Assembly (NCBI GenBank): GCA_030141605.1
Contig: JAQGDQ010001678.1
Span: forward strand, 1 to 29,905
DNA length: 29,905 nt
Reading direction: 5' to 3'
From: Tubiluchus corallicola
Lineage: Eukaryota > Priapulida > Priapulimorpha > Priapulimorphida > Tubiluchidae
This document shows positions 1 through 11,500 of the stretch, one piece after another. Both the position numbers and the translations under genes were made by a program. Below the pieces are notes generated by a model, which ran no database searches, was not told where the DNA came from, and worked only from the letters and a program-made list of their open reading frames with translations. Every line of letters begins with the position of its first letter. The first letter of the stretch is position 1.

Positions 1-175
1 TCTGTCTGTCTGTTAGTTTGCCTGTCTGTACGTCTGTCTGTCTGTCTGTCAGTTTGCCTTCTGTGCGTCTGTCTGTCTGTCAGTTTGCCTGTCTGTCTGT
101 CAGTTTGCCTGTCTGTTTGTCTGTCAGTTTGCCTGTCTGTCTGTCTGTCAATTTGCCTGTCTGTCTGTCTGTCTA
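1..175. repeat. TCTG-rich minisatellite
   Basis: Runs of TCTG alternate with CAGTTTGCCTGTCTG units in irregular order. The array is cut by the left edge of the window. It is non-coding and probably intronic. Confidence 0.85.
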
Positions 176-300
176 ATGTAAGCTCTGTAATGTAATGCAT
201 TTTAATGTAAGCTCTGATTTGAAAAAAAGCTGTCATAGTTTTCAATATTTTTAGCATACTTTATTTTGAACTAATGTCTATGCAATCGTCCCATTTTCCT

Positions 301-993
301 TTAAAGCACAAGAAAATCCTTCATAAACATAAAGCTTGACAAATTCGTCTCGAAATTTTATACCACTTACATACAGCCTTTTCGTGTGCATGGCTTGCAT
401 CGGCCGTAACGCTGTATAAAACATGTAAATTTAAACTCCCGCGATGACCATTAGACACAGCCATTTTCACGACAGGTCATTTGAAACAAGTTTAGATAAC
501 ATTGTGTAAAGTTTGAAAAAATAATCAGAGCATTCGTAGCGCTCAAGTCACTAACTAAATAAAATTTTAAATTACTGTATCTTGTCAGTAAGATTAAAAA
601 CACATTTTTGGTTAGTGAGTGGTGCACCCTGGAGGGTGAGTCAGCGACATTTTACCAATTGGTGAAAACATTTTAAATAATTAATAATTTTCTTTTCTAG
701 TTACATAAGCCTTTCTAGCAGTTAAGCGAAAAGCTAAGTAATACAGATTTGCACGAAAAGTCTTTTGAGATATAATTTAACATCGCTTTCTGTTCCCTTG
801 ATTTACGTTTGGTACATGACGTCATGTAATGGCGACATCGGAACAATAACGCGGGAGATTTAAAATGAAAACAAACTAAAATTCCTTTCAGCGCAAGTTG
901 AACATATAGGCATAAAATTGCTATAAAGTAACATAATATTTTAGGGCGATTTTTCTGAAACCTACTTGAGGTGCCCCTTTTCTTGTCCTTTAA
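301..993. mobile_element. TTAA-bounded MITE, copy 1
   Basis: The segment begins TTAAAGCACAAGAAAATCC and ends CTTTTCTTGTCCTTTAA, so its ends are inverted. Its left two thirds are similar, in reverse orientation, to 12495-12829, including the stretch with TGTCAGTAAG and GTTTGAAAAAAT. It carries one motif GTGCACCCTGGAGGGTGAGTC that corresponds to the unit amplified in the second copy. No transposase frame is present, so it is non-autonomous. A reverse-strand open frame at 715-1077 lies mostly inside it and is not a gene. Confidence 0.6.
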
Positions 994-1201
994 GTGTAGG
1001 GTGCACCATTTGAACACATGGGTCCAATTCGTCTTACAACCAATTGACCCGAACCGATTGTGGTCATATGCTAACAACTACCTGTATAATGATTGATTGC
1101 CAAATAGGTAATTAATTTGGCTTCTTTAATTACCGTTCTCGCCATTAAACCGTCCTTTTCCAAGCACCCTGTACGGTACGCATTTTCCGTTTTCTCCACA
1201 G

Positions 1202-1438
1202 CTCAAGGTGATGAACGCGGAACTCGAGCGGAAGCTGGCGCAGCAGACCGAAGCCCGGCTGATCGCTAATCAACTCTCTCAGGAGTACAACGACGTGCGA
1301 CACCTGCTCCATCTCCATAGCGACAAGACGTCGGCGCACGCCGGCAAGATCGAGCACAAACTGGCACAGTTGGAGGAGGTGAGGCAAAAGGCCGAAGCGA
1401 CGAATAAACAATTAGAGCAGGAAATAGCAGCGTTACAG
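1202..1438 (+). CDS. Exon A, coiled-coil segment (79 codons)
   Basis: The acceptor is TTTTCTCCACAG ending at 1201 and the donor is CAG/GTAAAA at 1439. The exon reads in phase 0 at both ends and encodes residues 1-79 of the partial protein, starting LKVMNAELERKLAQQ and ending QLEQEIAALQ. Base composition is clearly richer in GC than the flanking intron. The ATG at 1211 is internal, because the frame is open through the acceptor and the coil is already in register. The last 32 bases and the donor are duplicated just downstream (see the repeat at 1407-1546). It is the first exon of this gene that I can see in the window. Confidence 0.72.
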
Positions 1439-1546
1439 GTAAAAAAATACGAAATTTGTACTTCCTTTAAAACTGTAACAATTAGAGCAAGAAATAGCAG
1501 CGTTACAGGTAAAAAAATACGAAATTTGTACTTCCTTTAAAACTGT
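1407..1546. repeat. 70-bp tandem duplication containing exon A's 3' end and donor site
   Basis: Positions 1407-1476 and 1477-1546 are identical except at 1420 (G) versus 1490 (A). Each copy contains CAG/GTAAAAAAATACG, so the 5' splice site is present twice. 70 is not a multiple of three; use of the second donor would add 70 bases and shift the frame. Confidence 0.9.
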
Positions 1547-2033
1547 ATCTTCCTCGTGTTTTAATTTTAAACACAAAATTAAAATATATAATCAATCCTT
1601 AAATATTGTTTGCTATGTGTCGCGGTGCCTCTTGTATGTGCTGGTTCTCCGTAAAAGAACCTGGCTATGCCCCTGACATAGCTATAAATTGAACAAAATA
1701 TGACACATGTGACTATATCCGTAGCAAATATCAGTTAAGATTTAAAACTTCATATGAGCTAATAGGAATTCAGAATTAACAAGATTTGTCCTACATAGAT
1801 TCAGGTGTGACACGATTTTTAGCACGTTCAAATGTAGGTGTTTTTATAAAAATACTCGTATACCAAACGTTAGAGCGAATACCAACCCATTTTGAATTGT
1901 TTATGTAAATTGCATTTGTCCTATGCTGTAATAGTGGTGCATGGGTTTTTACTATATCTGAAACTGTCTTAGATTATCAAACTAACTCTTTTGTTTTTTT
2001 ATATAAACTGTAACTTTAAAAAACAGTTTTGTC
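1547..2033. other. Intronic AT-rich DNA
   Basis: I see no exon, repeat array or clear element here. It lies in the intron between exons A and B. Confidence 0.5.
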
Positions 2034-2519
2034 CGGGGATGAGAATCTTCCGTGGATAAGCTTAACTCCAAGTTTTTGGAAGACCAGTAGTGCCATTTTT
2101 GTAAATGGCATAAATTCGTTGAGAAAATTTTTACGGACCCAGTACATCATTTCACAAACTGACCACTAGTTGGCAGGCCGTCACTGTGTTTACATCACGT
2201 ACATCAGTGTAAACACGTGTATATCTCTATATATAAAAATATAGAATCAATTGTGTGGAGTTATTTGAGCCAATTGCAGACAGTTTTTATATACTTTTGC
2301 ATAGGAGCGGCCAGTACTTAGCCGTTTTTGATACAATTAGGTATCATGTATCCTTGATAGTTGGGTATTTTAAATTATGCACGAAACAAGGTAACTGATA
2401 TTTTAAGTCCACTTAGAGGCTCTCTATGGTTACAAAATTGTAATTTGTTGCTGGCTGCAAGGGGCCCCAAACCCCCAGCCTGTTTCAGAGTTTTTTGCAA
2501 TTTGTCATTCTCATATCTG
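2034..2519. mobile_element. hAT-like MITE, copy abutting exon B
   Basis: The ends are CGGGGATGAGAA and TTCTCATATCTG, an imperfect inverted repeat. The flanking 8-mers GTTTTGTC (2026-2033) and ATTTTGCC (2520-2527) match at six of eight positions, as expected for an old 8-bp target duplication. The right half, from about 2245, is repeated at 20575-20851, whose end reads CTCATCCCTG. No coding capacity is seen. The element ends 17 bases before exon B. Confidence 0.6.
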
Positions 2520-2536
2520 ATTTTGCCTGTATACAG

Positions 2537-2641
2537 ATGGAATTGGATCGACAACGGGATCGGTTTAAAGCAGACCACACTGCCATCTGTGCGGAAAATG
2601 AGGAACTACAGAAACGACTGGAAAAGATTCAAGATGATCTT
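2537..2641 (+). CDS. Exon B, coiled-coil segment (35 codons)
   Basis: The acceptor is CCTGTATACAG ending at 2536. The exon encodes residues 80-114, beginning MELDRQRDRFKADHT and ending RLEKIQDDL. Two overlapping donors exist: GTACGT at 2642 and GTAAGA at 2646. Only the first gives 105 bases and keeps phase 0 into exon C, so I chose it. The ATG at the exon start is not evidence of translation initiation, since exon A joins in frame. The sequence immediately upstream, up to 2519, is the end of a transposon, so the acceptor region is partly transposon-derived. Confidence 0.7.
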
Positions 2642-2674
2642 GTACGTAAGATTGGCTTAAGTTATAAACTTCGA

Positions 2675-3034
<360 letters not shown>

Positions 3035-3130
3035 ATGATTTGTAGAATTATGTACTTTTTAAGACATATTGCTTGTATGATTCCATATTGTTTCGCAGAC
3101 ACAGTGCAATACTTACATATTTTCTTGCAG

Positions 3131-3283
3131 CGTTTACGTGAAGATGCATTGACACAGGCGGCTGTCACGTACAACATGCAATTGCATCAAGTTCAAGCGG
3201 AAAATTCCTCTCTGTCCGGTGCTCTGCAGGAAGAGCAGAAGAGGAGAGAGACGCTTCAACAGACAGTAAGCGAAACTGCACAG
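3131..3283 (+). CDS. Exon C, coiled-coil segment (51 codons)
   Basis: The acceptor is TTTTCTTGCAG ending at 3130 and the donor is CAG/GTAGAG at 3284. Both ends are phase 0, residues 115-165. The segment contains RLREDALTQAAVTYNMQL and VQAENSSL, which is the part that most recalls the ANKRD26 coil. A second in-phase donor, ACA/GTAAGC at 3266, would remove six residues. The longer form keeps a Val and a Leu in heptad core positions across the junction with exon D, so it is preferred, but alternative use is possible. Confidence 0.7.
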
Positions 3284-3336
3284 GTAGAGTATCAGGTTAA
3301 TTAACAACTTGGTTATATTCAAGTTCAAGATACGTC

Positions 3337-3596
3337 ATCACCACCATCATCACCATTTTTACAATTGTTATTGTCATTGTCATCATCATCATCATCATCA
3401 TCACCACCACCACCATCATCACCATTTTCATAATCGTTAGCATCATCACCACCACCATCATCATCATCACCATCATCATTACCATCATCACCATCATCAT
3501 CATTTTCACCATCATCATCACCACCACCACCATCATCATCATCATCATTATCACCATCATCATTATCATCATTTTCACCATCATCATCATCATCAT

Positions 3597-3628
<32 letters not shown>

Positions 3629-4345
3629 TCATCATTATCGTCATCATCACCATCACCACCATCACCATCATCATCATCATCATCATTTTCACCATCATCA
3701 TCACCACCACCACCATCATCATCATCACCATCATCATTACCATCATCACCATCATCGTCATTTTCACCATCATCATCACCACCACCACCATCATCATCAT
3801 CACCATCATCACCATCATCGTCATTTTCACCATCATCATCACCACCACCACCATCATCATCATCACCATCATCATTACCATCATCGTCATTTTCACCATC
3901 ATCATCATCATCACCACCACCACCATCATCATCATCACCATCATCATTACCATCATCGTCATTTTCACCATCATCATCACCACCACCACCATCATCATCA
4001 TCACCATCATCATTACCATCATCACCATCATCGTCATTTTCACCATCATCATCACCACCACCACCATCATCATCATCACCATCATCATTACCATCATCAC
4101 CATCATCGTCATTTTCACCATCATCATCACCACCACCACCATCATCATCATCATTATTATCGTCATCATCACCATCACCACCATCATCATCACCACCACC
4201 ACCATCATCATCACCGCCATCATCATTACCATCATCACCATCATCGTCATTTTCACCATCATCATCATCATCACCACCACCATCATCACCGTTGTCACCA
4301 TCATCATCACCGCCATCACCATAGTCATTATTACCGTCATCAACA
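3337..4345. repeat. (CAT/CAC)n array with higher-order units
   Basis: About 1 kb of CAT and CAC triplets, with ATTTTCACCATCATCATCAC recurring as a marker of longer units of roughly 57-75 bp. The reverse strand reads as a Met/Val repeat of more than 300 codons, which is a repeat artefact. The array fills nearly the whole intron between exons C and D. Confidence 0.93.
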
Positions 4346-4438
4346 CTATCACCACCATTATAATCATAATGCTCTTTATAAGAAGTTTATCCTGGTTTCT
4401 GACTATTCCGAGGTTTTTAAGATTTCCGTCACTTGCAG

Positions 4439-4621
4439 AAGCTGGAAGCGGAGCAGCAAGAAAGGACGCGTTTGAGCTCGCAGTTGGAAGCCGATCGTAG
4501 CGAGTTCGGTCATGTGCACGAGAAGCTTTCCTCCGAAAGGAACCTCTTGGCCGTCTCCAGAGAGGAGCTGAGTAGCAGGCTCGCTGACGCTGAGGCCAAG
4601 GTCACCATTCTAGAAAAAGAG
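4439..4621 (+). CDS. Exon D, coiled-coil segment (61 codons)
   Basis: The acceptor is CCGTCACTTGCAG ending at 4438 and the donor is GAG/GTGAGA at 4622. Both ends are phase 0, residues 166-226, beginning KLEAEQQERTRL and ending AKVTILEKE. The heptad runs without a break. Joined directly to exon E, the distance to the LQRDL motif equals that recalled for ANKRD26, which argues that no exon lies between D and E. Confidence 0.75.
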
Positions 4622-5067
4622 GTGAGACGTAAGCAGCAGAGGGGGGAGGGGAGTAGGTGTAGCAGTCGGTTTAAAAACTTGTAGTGTTTTATACGTCATT
4701 TCTATTAAAAAAAATAAAAATGGCCATTTTACAAATTTACATTTAATTCTGTAGTTCTAGACTTTACTAAACACAAACATTAAATAAACCTAATTTGGTA
4801 ATTTTACTAATTTATACCACGTTCTATCGAATTTATAAGATTGTCATTCATTAAACTAAAATGTTCAAAGTGATCAGTTCATAATAATTCAAAATAATAC
4901 AAAATGATGTATTTACTTACATCGTATGTCTCCATAAAGCAAATCTAGTATTTACCAATATATCTGACAAATTATGCCACTATCATACTGTGAAAAACTA
5001 CTTTTAAAGAAGCCTGTTAACGTCTACCAACTAACTCTCTTGCCCAGGTAGAAACAGATCTGCACAG
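4622..5067. other. AT-rich intron start with a decoy exon-like stretch
   Basis: Mostly unstructured AT-rich sequence. At its end, CTCTCTTGCCCAG (to 5047), 20 bases and CAG/GTGAGT (donor at 5068) look like a micro-exon. Its length breaks the frame between exons D and E, so I do not call it coding. Confidence 0.4.
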
Positions 5068-5277
5068 GTGAGTGATCGTGGTCACGTGACCAACGAGATA
5101 CTTGGCGAAATTCCCTACAGGGGGTGAGCGTCGAATATTCACATTCGATTCAAATGAGTTTGTTTAATTCCAGTGAGTGCCCGTGGTCACGTGACCAACG
5201 AGATACTTGGCGAAATTCCCTACAGGGGGTGAGCGTCGAATGTTCACATTCGATTCAAATGAGTTTGTTTAATTCCA
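5068..5277. repeat. 105-bp direct duplication
   Basis: Positions 5068-5172 and 5173-5277 are nearly identical. Each starts GTGAGTG, includes GTGGTCACGTGACCAACGAG and ends TTTGTTTAATTCCA. The palindrome GGTCACGTGACC is present in both. Confidence 0.9.
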
Positions 5278-5362
5278 ATTTGATTAGATTGATAAAACTA
5301 TAGGTTCAAATAATTCAACACTTCAATCACATGTGTTATTTGTCATTAAAATGTTTGAGACA

Positions 5363-7430
5363 TTGTTTGTGTTTTATGACGACAAATAAACAAAGTCATC
5401 AAGTGTTGCTTAGTATAATATTTTATTGTTTGTGCACCATCATCACAGCACGTGACCTTTCATCATTTTACTTCTGTTATGCACATACACGTATCCCTAC
5501 CTGTTAAATTTGGTCTTGCCCCTTTAACTGTCATCAGTCATGTGACCAGGTGGTTGGCCAGGTAGACATTATCTGATATGCTGATCAAGTTGATATGATG
5601 TGAATGTTGTGAATTGATTTCTATTGTTTTTTTGCAAGTTATAAGCGCCAAAACTCAGAGAGACCACGTGTAAGTGTCTAATTATCTTTATTGAACTGCT
5701 TTATGCAATTAGGACTATTTCGCTGTTATTTTTGTATGATTATAGACGAAAATCACGCAACCTAATTTAGTAATTTACCTGTATCAAACTTGTTTCTTCG
5801 CTAAAAACTTGTTGCTGTAATTTATTATTACAGATAAAACGACAATTGCTGCATATTAAACATTGATGTTCTGGAGTTTAAATGTAGTGCAACTTCATAT
5901 TTGACATGTATCGAGACGCCATTTCTCAAAATTGCACATTTTATATCTTTGGCATCAAATCGTGAATTACACAGAAAATTTGTCAACACGTCATCACTGC
6001 TTTGAAGACGTTGAAACTTGAACGACAGGTATTTAAAACTAGGTTGTTAATATTGAAGCCAGATGTCGCCACCTTACAAGTAAGAACAGGTAAGTTAACT
6101 TAATCTAATCAAAACGTACATTGCACTATTATTAGTTATATTATAAGTACAAACTATTTTGATTATTTAACAAACAAAAATCCTTAACAGAAACACTCCT
6201 AGCCGTGCGTAGAGGTGAGCACTGTTCACCAAAAAGCGAATTCGAATAGAATTTCTGACAATCGCATTCAAATCAAACCGAATTTCAGTATTTCCAATTC
6301 AAAGCGAATTCGAATTGAGTTTAAGAGACATTCGAACGAGTCTTCGAATCACCCAGTAAAAAGCGGTCTTACAAAAATCACGAATATTACTCGATTTTGT
6401 TCTGCAGTAAAAACACTAATGATTTGTTTAAATCGTAGAAATCGTAGCTAAAATGTGCAGACTGCAGACTGTAGACTAGCTATGATTTCTACGATTTAAA
6501 CAAATTATTAGTGTTTTCACTGCAGAACAAAATCGAGTAATATTCATGAATTCGCTTTTTGGTGAACAGTGCTCACCTCTACGCATGGCTAGGAGTGTTT
6601 CTGTTAAGGATTTTTGTTTGTTAAATAACCAAAATAATTTGTTCTTATAATATAACTAATAATAGTTAAATGTACGTTTTGATTAGAATAAGTTAACTTA
6701 CCTGTTTTTACTTGTAAGGTGGTGACATCTGGCTTCAATATTAGTGACCTAGTTTTAAATCCCTGTCATTCAAGTTTCAATGTGTTCAAAGCAGTGATGA
6801 CGTGTTGACAAATTTTCTGTGTAATTCACGATTTGATGCCAAAGATATAAAATGTGTAATTTTGAGAAATGGCGTCTCGATACATGACAAATATGAAGTT
6901 GTACTACATTTAAACTCCAGAACATCAATGTTTAATATGCAGCAATTGTCGTTTTATCTGTAATAAAAAATTACAGCAATAAGTTTTTAGCGAAGAAACA
7001 AGTTTGATACAGGTAAATTACTAAATTAGGTTAGGTGATTTTCGTCTATAATCATACAAGACAATAACAGCGAAATAGCCCTAATTGCATAAAGCAGTTC
7101 AATAAAGATAATTAGACACTTACACGTGGTCTCTCTGAGTTTTGGCGCTTATAACTTGCAAAAAACAATAGAAATCAATTCACAACATTCACATCATATC
7201 AACTTGAATTGCCTACCAGGTAATGTCTACCTGGCCAACTACCTGGTCACATGATTGGTGACAGTTAAAGGGGCAAGACCAAATTTAACAGGTAGGGAAA
7301 CGTGTATGTGCATAACAGAAGTAAAATGATGAAAGGTCACGAGCTGTCATGATGGTGCACAAACAATAAAATATTATACTAAGCAACACTTGATGACTTT
7401 GTTTATTTGTCGTCATAAAACACAAACATT
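5363..7430. repeat. Giant inverted repeat, about 1 kb arms
   Basis: The left arm 5363-6449 is the reverse complement of the right arm 6478-7430, around a 28-base centre (6450-6477). A check of about 100 bases near the outer ends shows about three mismatches. The left arm carries roughly 130 extra bases around 6240-6385, rich in TTCGAATT-type motifs, absent from the right arm. The inner part, including AGTAAAAAGCGGTCTTACAA, recurs at 17739-17758. No transposase frame is seen, so this is a foldback element or an inverted duplication. Confidence 0.88.
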
Positions 7431-7755
7431 TGTAGAACCGTAGAACAAATATGGCTGAAATTAGATGTTTGCTTCGAGGGACAAACTCTGCATTTGTCAA
7501 AATCTATTAATGCTTTTGCCCCGTATAAACTTCCGGGAATATTAATAGGTGTTGTAGAAGGAATGTATTTATAATTTGAGTAAGGTTTTTTAGACAAAAT
7601 GTAACGTTTGCTAATTAAAATGGCTGTAGGTTCAGCCGACTGCTTCTTATTTGCCAGCAGTTTTTTTGATTTTTTTCTTAGAAAAATGATTAAACATTCA
7701 ACTATCCTTCTGTATTCATGCAACTGTATTTTATCATATGTATTAATTTCAGTGG
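7431..7755. other. Unassigned AT-rich intron
   Basis: No exon or repeat is recognised. Short open frames on both strands have no coding character. Confidence 0.4.
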
Positions 7756-7810
7756 TATGTTATATATATATATATATATATAACATACGTATATATATAT
7801 ATATATATAA
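7756..7810. repeat. (TA)n tracts forming a perfect palindrome
   Basis: GTATGT, a TA run and ACATAC form a self-complementary segment at 7756-7788, followed by a second TA run to about 7810. Confidence 0.85.
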
Positions 7811-7969
7811 ATTACTGATGACGCATACCATGTATGTAAAAAGGCATTATGTAAGTGGTATAAAATTTCAAGACATTTTTTTTGCTTTATGTAAGTGGAG
7901 GGTTTTCTTATGCTTTAAGCTAAATTTTTTACTGTAGATGGCAGCATGTCTTTCTTTTTCTTTTTTTAG

Positions 7970-8136
7970 TTAAAGGAGAAGATTTCCAGTGTCACAGAGC
8001 TGACAAAGCAGACAGCGGCATTGCAGCGAGACCTCGATTTCAAAGAGTTGGAAAAAACCACATCGGATGAAAAATTTCAAGCCAAGAAAGAGGAGGACAT
8101 CAGATTATCTGCCAAGGTTGATTATCTGGAAGACAA
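7970..8136 (+). CDS. Exon E, coiled-coil segment (55 codons plus 2 bases)
   Basis: The acceptor follows a long pyrimidine tract and ends TTTTTTTAG at 7969. The donor is CAA/GTAAGA at 8137. The exon starts in phase 0 and ends two bases into a Lys codon completed by exon F. It encodes residues 227-281 plus the split codon, beginning LKEKISSVTELTKQ and including AALQRDL. It was too interrupted by an in-frame TAA just after the donor to appear as a long open frame on its own. Confidence 0.72.
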
Positions 8137-8168
8137 GTAAGAACATGTCATCTGCTTGTTGTAAATTG

Positions 8169-8425
8169 TTTGTGGTCACTTTTTACTTGACTGTTTGCTG
8201 TGATATCAGCTTAAAATGTTTGTGGTCACTCTTTACTTGACGGTTTGCTGTGATATCAGCTTAAAATGTTTGTGGTCACTCTTTACTTGACGGTTTGCTG
8301 TGATATCAGCTTAAAATGTTTGTGGTCACTCTTTACTTGACGGTTTGCTGTGATATCAGCTTAAAATGTTTGTGGTCACTCTTTCCCTGACGGTTTGCTG
8401 TGATATCAGCTTAAAATGTTTGCGC
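8169..8425. repeat. 50-bp tandem repeat, five copies
   Basis: TTTGTGGTCACTCTTTACTT starts units at 8169, 8219, 8269, 8319 and 8369, and a sixth start at 8419 is degenerate. It fills most of the short intron between exons E and F. Confidence 0.93.
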
Positions 8426-8479
8426 CGACTGACGTGACTCTTAAACTGTTTTCAATTTTTCGTCTGCTCAATATCTTAG

Positions 8480-8579
8480 GTTGAAAGACGCGTTGGCCGA
8501 TGCCAAGTCAGCAAAGGAACAGTTGGCATCGGCTGAAAGCCGTGAACTGCAAAAGTCAAGAGCTGCAATTGATAGTCAA
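8480..8579 (+). CDS. Exon F, coiled-coil segment (33 codons plus split Lys)
   Basis: The acceptor is AATATCTTAG ending at 8479 and the donor is CAA/GTATGT at 8580. The first base completes the Lys codon left by exon E, giving LEDK/LKDALADAKS. Residues 282-315, ending AAIDSQ in phase 0. Downstream the frame stays open for over 1000 codons only because it enters the 29-bp minisatellite, which has no stop codons on this strand; that extension is not coding. Confidence 0.7.
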
Positions 8580-8584
8580 GTATG

Positions 8585-11500
8585 TATCAATATTGTCGTT
8601 TTCTTATTGTGTATGTCATATTGTCATTTTTCTTATTATGTATGTCATATTGTCATTTTTCTTATTGTGTATATCATATTGTCGTTTTTCTTATTGTGTG
8701 TGTCATATTGTTTTTTTCTTGTTGTATGTCATATTGTTGTTTTTCTTACTGTGTATGTCATATTGTCATTTTTGTGTATGTCATATTGTCGTTTTTCTTA
8801 CTGTGTATGTCATATTGTCATTTTTGTGTATGTCATATTGTCGTTTTTCTTTTTGTGTATGTCATATTGTCGTTTTTCTTATTATGTATGTCATATTGTC
8901 GTTTTTCTTATTGTGTATATCATATTGTCGTTTTTCTTATTGTGTGTGTCATATTGTTTTTTTCTTGTTGTATGTCATATTGTTGTTTTTCTTACTGTGT
9001 ATGTCATATTGTCGTTTTCTTATTGTGTATGTCATATTGTCGTTTTTCTTATTGTGTATGTCATATTGTCGCTTTTCTTATTGTGTATGTCATATTGTCG
9101 CTTTTCTTATTGTGTATGTCATATTGTCGTTTTTCTTATTATGTATGTCATATTGTCGTTTTTCTTATTGTGTATATCATATTGTCGTTTTTCTTATTGT
9201 GTGTGTCATATTGTTTTTTTCTTGTTGTATGTCATATTGTTGTTTTTCTTACTGTGTATGTCATATTGTCATTTTTGTGTATGTCATATTGTCATTTTTC
9301 TTATTGTGTATGTCATATTGTCGTTTTTCTTTTTGTGTATGTCATATTGTCGTTTTTCTTATTATGTATGTCACATTGTCGTTTTTCTTATTGTGTATAT
9401 CATATTGTCGTTTTTCTTATTGTGTGTGTCATATTGTTTTTTTCTTGTTGTATGTCATATTGTTGTTTTTCGTACTGTGTATGTCATATTGTCATTTTTG
9501 TGTATGTCATATTGTCGTTTTTCTTATTGTGTATGTCATATTGTCATTTTTCGTATTGTGTCATATTGTCATTTTTCTTATTGTGTATGTCATATTGTCG
9601 TTTTTCTTATTGTGTATGTCATATTGTTTTTTTGTTGTATGTCATATTGTTGTTTTTCTTACTGTGTATGTCATATTGTCATTTTTGTGTATGTCATATT
9701 GTCGTTTTTCTTATTGTGTATGTCATATTGTCATTTTTCTTATTGTGTATGTCATATTGTCGTTTTTCTTATTGTGTATGTCATATTGTTTTTTTGTTGT
9801 ATGTCATATTGTTGTTTTTCTTACTGTGTATGTCATATTGTCATTTTTGTGTATGTCATATTGTCGTTTTTCTTATTGTGTATGTCATATTGTCATTTTT
9901 CTTATTGTGTATGTCATATTGTCGTTTTTCTTATTGTGTATGTCATATTGTCGTTTTTCTTATTGTGTATGTCATATTGTCATTTTTCTTATTGTGTATG
10001 TCATATTGTCATTTTTCTTATTGTGTGTGTCATATTGTTTTTTGTTGTATGTCATATTGTTGTTTTACTTACTGTGTATGTCATATTGTCGTTTTTTTGT
10101 GTATGTCATATTGTCGTTTTTCTTATTGTGTATGTCATATTGTCGTTTTTCTTATTGTGTATGTCATATTGTCGTTTTTCTTATTGTGTATGTCATATTG
10201 TCATTTTTCTTATTGTGTATGTCATATTGTCGTTTTTCTTATTGTGTGTGTCATATTGTTTTTTTGTTGTATGTCATGTTGTTGTTTTTCTTATTGTGTA
10301 TGTAATATTGTGGTTTTTCTTATTGTGTATGTCATATTGTCGTTTTTCTTATTGTGTATATCATATTGTCGTTTTTCTTATTGTGTGTCATATTGTTTTT
10401 TTCTTATTGTGTATGTCATATTGTCGTTTTTCTTATTGTGTATGTCATATTGTCGTTTTTCGTATTGTGTATGTCATATTGTCGTTTTTCTTATTGTGTG
10501 TCATATTGTTTTTTCTTGTTGTATGTCATATTGTTGTTTTTCTTATTGTGTATGTCATATTGTTGTTTTTCTTATTGTGTATGTCATATTGTCGTTTTTC
10601 TTTTTCTGTATGTCATATTGTCGTTTTTCTTATTGTGTATGTCATATTGTCGCTTTTCTTATTGTGCATGTCATATTGTCGTTTTTCTTATTGTGTATCT
10701 CATATTGTCGTTTTTCTTATTGTGTATGTCATATTGTCGTTTTTCTTGTTGTGTACTCATATTGTCGTTTTTCTTATTGTGTATCTCATATTGTCGTTTT
10801 TCTTATTGTGTATCTCATATTGTCGTTTTTCTTATTGTGTATCTCATATTGTCGTTTTTCTTATTGTGTATCTCATATTGTCGTTTTTCTTATTGTGTAT
10901 CTCATATTGTCGCTTTTCTTATTGTGTATGTCATATTGTCGTTTTTCTTATTGTGTATCTCATATTGTCGCTTTTCTTATTGTGTATGTCATATTGTCGC
11001 TTTTCTTATTGTGTATGTCACATTGTCGCTTTTCTTATTGTGTATGTCATATTGTCGTTTTTCTTTTTCTGTATGTCATATTGTCGTTTTTCTTATTGTG
11101 TATGTCATATTGTCGCTTTTCTTATTGTGTATGTCATATTGTCGTTTTTCTTATTGTGTGTGTCATATTGTCGCTTTTCTTATTGTGTATGTCATATTGT
11201 CGCTTTTCTTATTGTGTATGTCATATTGTCATTTTTCTTATTGTGTATCTCATATTGTCGTTTTTCTTTTTCTGTATCTCATATTGTCGTTTTTCTTATT
11301 GTGTATCTCATATTGTCGTTTTTCTTATTGTGTATCTCATATTGTCGTTTTTCTTATTGTGTATGTCATATTGTCGCTTTTCTTATTGTGTATGTCATAT
11401 TGTCGTTTTTCTTTTTCTGTATGTCATATTGTCGTTTTTCTTATTGTGTATGTCATGTTGTCGTTTTTCTTTTTCTGTATGTCATATTGTCGTTTTTCTT

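Noticed and set aside
1145-1411. Reverse-strand 88-codon open frame opposite exon A
   Set aside because: It is the complement of a coiled-coil exon and has no independent support.
3297-4367. 356-codon Met/Val-rich open frame on the reverse strand
   Set aside because: It is the reverse reading of the CAT/CAC triplet array and lies inside an intron.
5048-5067. Micro-exon adding one heptad between exons D and E
   Set aside because: It is 20 bases, not 21, and its inclusion leads to an immediate stop in exon E.
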